Positions 61,912 through 64,000 of a stretch of 64,000 bases of DNA are shown here, one piece after another. Positions within the stretch are counted from its first letter, which is position 1. Each line of letters opens with the position of its first letter. The stretch is from Brugia malayi (Eukaryota; Nematoda; Chromadorea; Rhabditida; Onchocercidae), in assembly GCF_000002995.4 (NCBI RefSeq), contig NW_025062285.1, positions 310,001 through 374,000 of the forward strand, written 5' to 3'. The notes under the pieces were generated by a model, which saw only the letters and a program-made list of their open reading frames with translations, had not been told where the DNA came from and did not search any database. Made by a program: the position numbers and the translations under genes.

Positions 61912-62388
61912 TTAGAATTTTCGTCTAAATTGGCCATTGCTATTAGGTGCCCAGTCATAAAGTCTCCAACCACGCCAATTTTCTAGTCCTTTCGGCAGGA
62001 AAGGCTTGGATGCCACTATAGCATTAGAAGCAGCAGCGACAACAGCGCCAGCACCTGTTGATAATTTTGATGGACATTCAGATAAATTGTTAGCTTCTTG
62101 GCACGCTCTAATTGCTGTTGGCCGCAACGATGATTGACAATTGCGACCAGCTGGTTTACGTGTTCCACGCCATACGCAACGTAACAAACGCATCTGCGAA
62201 ATAGACGAAACTATTGAAATTAAATAATATGTAGCATATACATTATACGTTATTCACTCAGACTCTAAAAAATTTTTAATTTTCTTTTTTTTCAACACAA
62301 ATATAGGCCAATACCTGCACTCCACCATCGCCGCATGTTCGGCTACATTGTCCCCAGACGGATGGTCTCCAATCAGCCGTACAGTTCA
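61912..62388 (-). CDS. 3' exons of a thrombospondin type 1 repeat protein, ADAMTSL/punctin (MADD-4)-like (partial)
   Basis: Two exons on the minus strand: 62388-62315 (acceptor TTGCAG, donor GTATTG) and 62193-61912 (acceptor TTCGCAG), ending in TAA. The phases join to make one TSP1 repeat: WRPSVWGQCSRTCGDGGVQ, then MRLLRCVWRGTRKPAGRNC, then the closing Cys residues in RACQEA and SECP. All six TSP1 cysteines, both Trp of the WxxxxW motif and the CSRTCGxG signature are present. The RCVWxGTxxPA stretch recalls the last TSP1 repeats of ADAMTS-like proteins and C. elegans MADD-4; that assignment is from memory of the family. After the repeat come an Ala/Ser/Val-rich linker and WRGWRLYDWAPNSNGQ; no PLAC or Ig domain is visible. 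The remaining exons lie to the right, beyond the window or not recognised before 64000. Confidence 0.8.
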
Positions 62389-64000
62389 CTGCAATTGCAT
62401 TGCATTTGTCTTTTAAAAGTTAATTCATTTTTGTCAGCAAAAAAAAAGAAAAAAATGTGTAAAGTCAATTATATTTAAAGAGTATTTTACTTCAGCCAAG
62501 ATTGGTTTTCTTTCTATCAACTAGGCTTATTTATTTTGTTGATAATTTCATATGAATGTCTCTAGGCTCAAGTATTTCCTATTCTTGTCCCCAGCAAATG
62601 CTGAAAAGTACAAAAGTAACATTTGCTGATTGTCTTTTCTATCGAATGCATCCATTTCTGTAAGTTAAAATTCGGAAAATCATAAAAACTTTCCATTGTA
62701 CTAATTCATTTGTTGAAACAAAATTTATCGAAGAATAACAAAACTTAGGCTCAAAGAAAATAAACTAAAACCTTAAATGAGCCAGAAACTAGTGTATTTA
62801 GATTGGGACAGAGGAGAAAACAAATGCTAAAGTTGACATGAGACATGAGCATTCATTGATTTTCATAAATTGAAAAAGTGGCAAAACCAAGCCAAAGAAA
62901 AAATGAAAAAAGATTGAGAAGGAATAGTTAAAGGCTCCATCTTTTCAAATATAATAGCAAATCGTTCTCTTTATTGGCCAAGGACAAGAAAGGATCTCAG
63001 ATATACATATATTTACTGCAAATAGCCTTGGCCCATTTGAAGTGAATGCTTGTTTAGCTTTTATAGTTGCGATGCTACGAACAATTGAATGCCATTAAGC
63101 TAAGCTTCATTTAAATTTATAAAATCAAATGCTTTCATTTATTTTTAAAATTATTCCTACTGTCTTCTTAATTCTTCCATTCTTTTCTTTAGCACATTTA
63201 TTAGCAATGAATTTAACACTTTTCTAAATTGTGGACATTTAGATATTTCTTAAACTTTAAGTTTCTAAGCAGATGTTTTGAAAAAGAAAAGACGGAAAAA
63301 ATATTTATCAGATTTAATTGGTTTTTTCTTTTTTCCTAAACAAATAATGAAAATTTAATTAAAAAGAAAAATGATTTTAAAAAGTTCAAAAATTTAATTT
63401 ATGCAGCACATTTCAACTCATTAGATTATTCATTTTAACTAATTAATTACAAAAATTATCGATAAATTGAATTGTTAAATTTTTGTCCTGTCAATATATG
63501 AAATATATTCCCGATTTGTTTCAGGTCACTTTCTTTTCCTGAATTCTATTTTAGTCCTTTTACCATAATGAATAAATCTGTGATCGAAAAAGACAACAAA
63601 GGAATAAATTATGAAGTGTATTTCAGGATAGATGCAGAGATGCATCAATCAGATTTTCCAAAATTTAGGATCAGCAAAAACTTGGAAATGAAATATTGAA
63701 AGTATTTGAAATTAAATTCGAACAAATTAAAAAAAAAAAACTACTTATAATTGGAGAAAAATTTCCACAGATCAACAAAATGTTCAAAGATTTATGAACC
63801 TAATTAACTTCCTAATTAATTTTTCAACTTATCGTACTGATAATTAATTTATCACTGATTTATTTTGAAAATGTTAATGAATTTTTTTTTGTTCTAATTA
63901 GACTAATTAATAACACATTTTAAAGATACTCTGAAATTGCTGTGATACACTCATTCCTAACTCTAATCAAAAACGAATTAAATGATACCATTGATGCATT
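62389..64000. other. Probable intron of the TSP1 gene
   Basis: No further TSP1, metalloprotease or Ig exon was recognised on the minus strand. The exon at 62388 needs an upstream exon ending with one spare base, so this stretch is most likely intronic. Sequence is AT-rich without notable repeats. Confidence 0.5.

Overview
The window looks like a piece of a nematode nuclear genome. It is strongly AT-rich. Its introns end mostly in TTTTCAG-like acceptors. One gene encodes a MOLO1-type protein, a family best known from nematodes, and another encodes the nematode version of phosphodiesterase 8. The long introns, low gene density and many minisatellites fit a parasitic (perhaps spirurid, clade III) nematode better than Caenorhabditis, but the species cannot be fixed by eye.

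Layout. (1) 1-1968, + strand: the 3' end of an unrecognised gene, six exons. (2) 1969-15351: a gene desert with simple repeats, two GC-rich islands and a cluster of palindromic TGCA/E-box elements. (3) 15352-35618, +: a complete PDE8-type cyclic-nucleotide phosphodiesterase (orthologue of C. elegans pde-6), reconstructed here as 17 exons and 737 residues in continuous phase. Its introns carry at least eight tandem arrays, including about 4.5 kb of a 25-bp satellite. (4) 35619-44482: intergenic, with minisatellites and a short GC-rich island holding a TATA box. (5) 44483-51660, +: a secreted/type I membrane protein with a MOLO1 (TPM-like) domain, ten exons and 344 residues. (6) 53883 to about 55526, +: a small candidate gene for a tail-anchored membrane protein. 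(7) 59418-59488, -: tRNA-Gly(GCC). (8) 61912 to beyond 62388, -: the 3' exons of a thrombospondin type 1 repeat protein that resembles the ADAMTSL/punctin (MADD-4) family.

How the genes relate. The MOLO1-like gene and the TSP1 gene could both act at neuromuscular synapses: MOLO-1 is an auxiliary subunit of the levamisole acetylcholine receptor, and MADD-4 organises receptors at the C. elegans neuromuscular junction. PDE8 hydrolyses cAMP. The genes are too far apart for an operon, and no shared regulation can be shown from sequence.

The most unusual theme is the tandem repeats. Nearly every gene carries an array in an intron or at its 3' end, often close to a splice site, and several repeat units contain exact 5' splice-site sequences or their reverse complements. 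The array at the PDE8 3' end supplies the stop codon and repeats a CRE-like octamer (TTACGTCA). No transposase, reverse transcriptase or CRISPR array was recognised.
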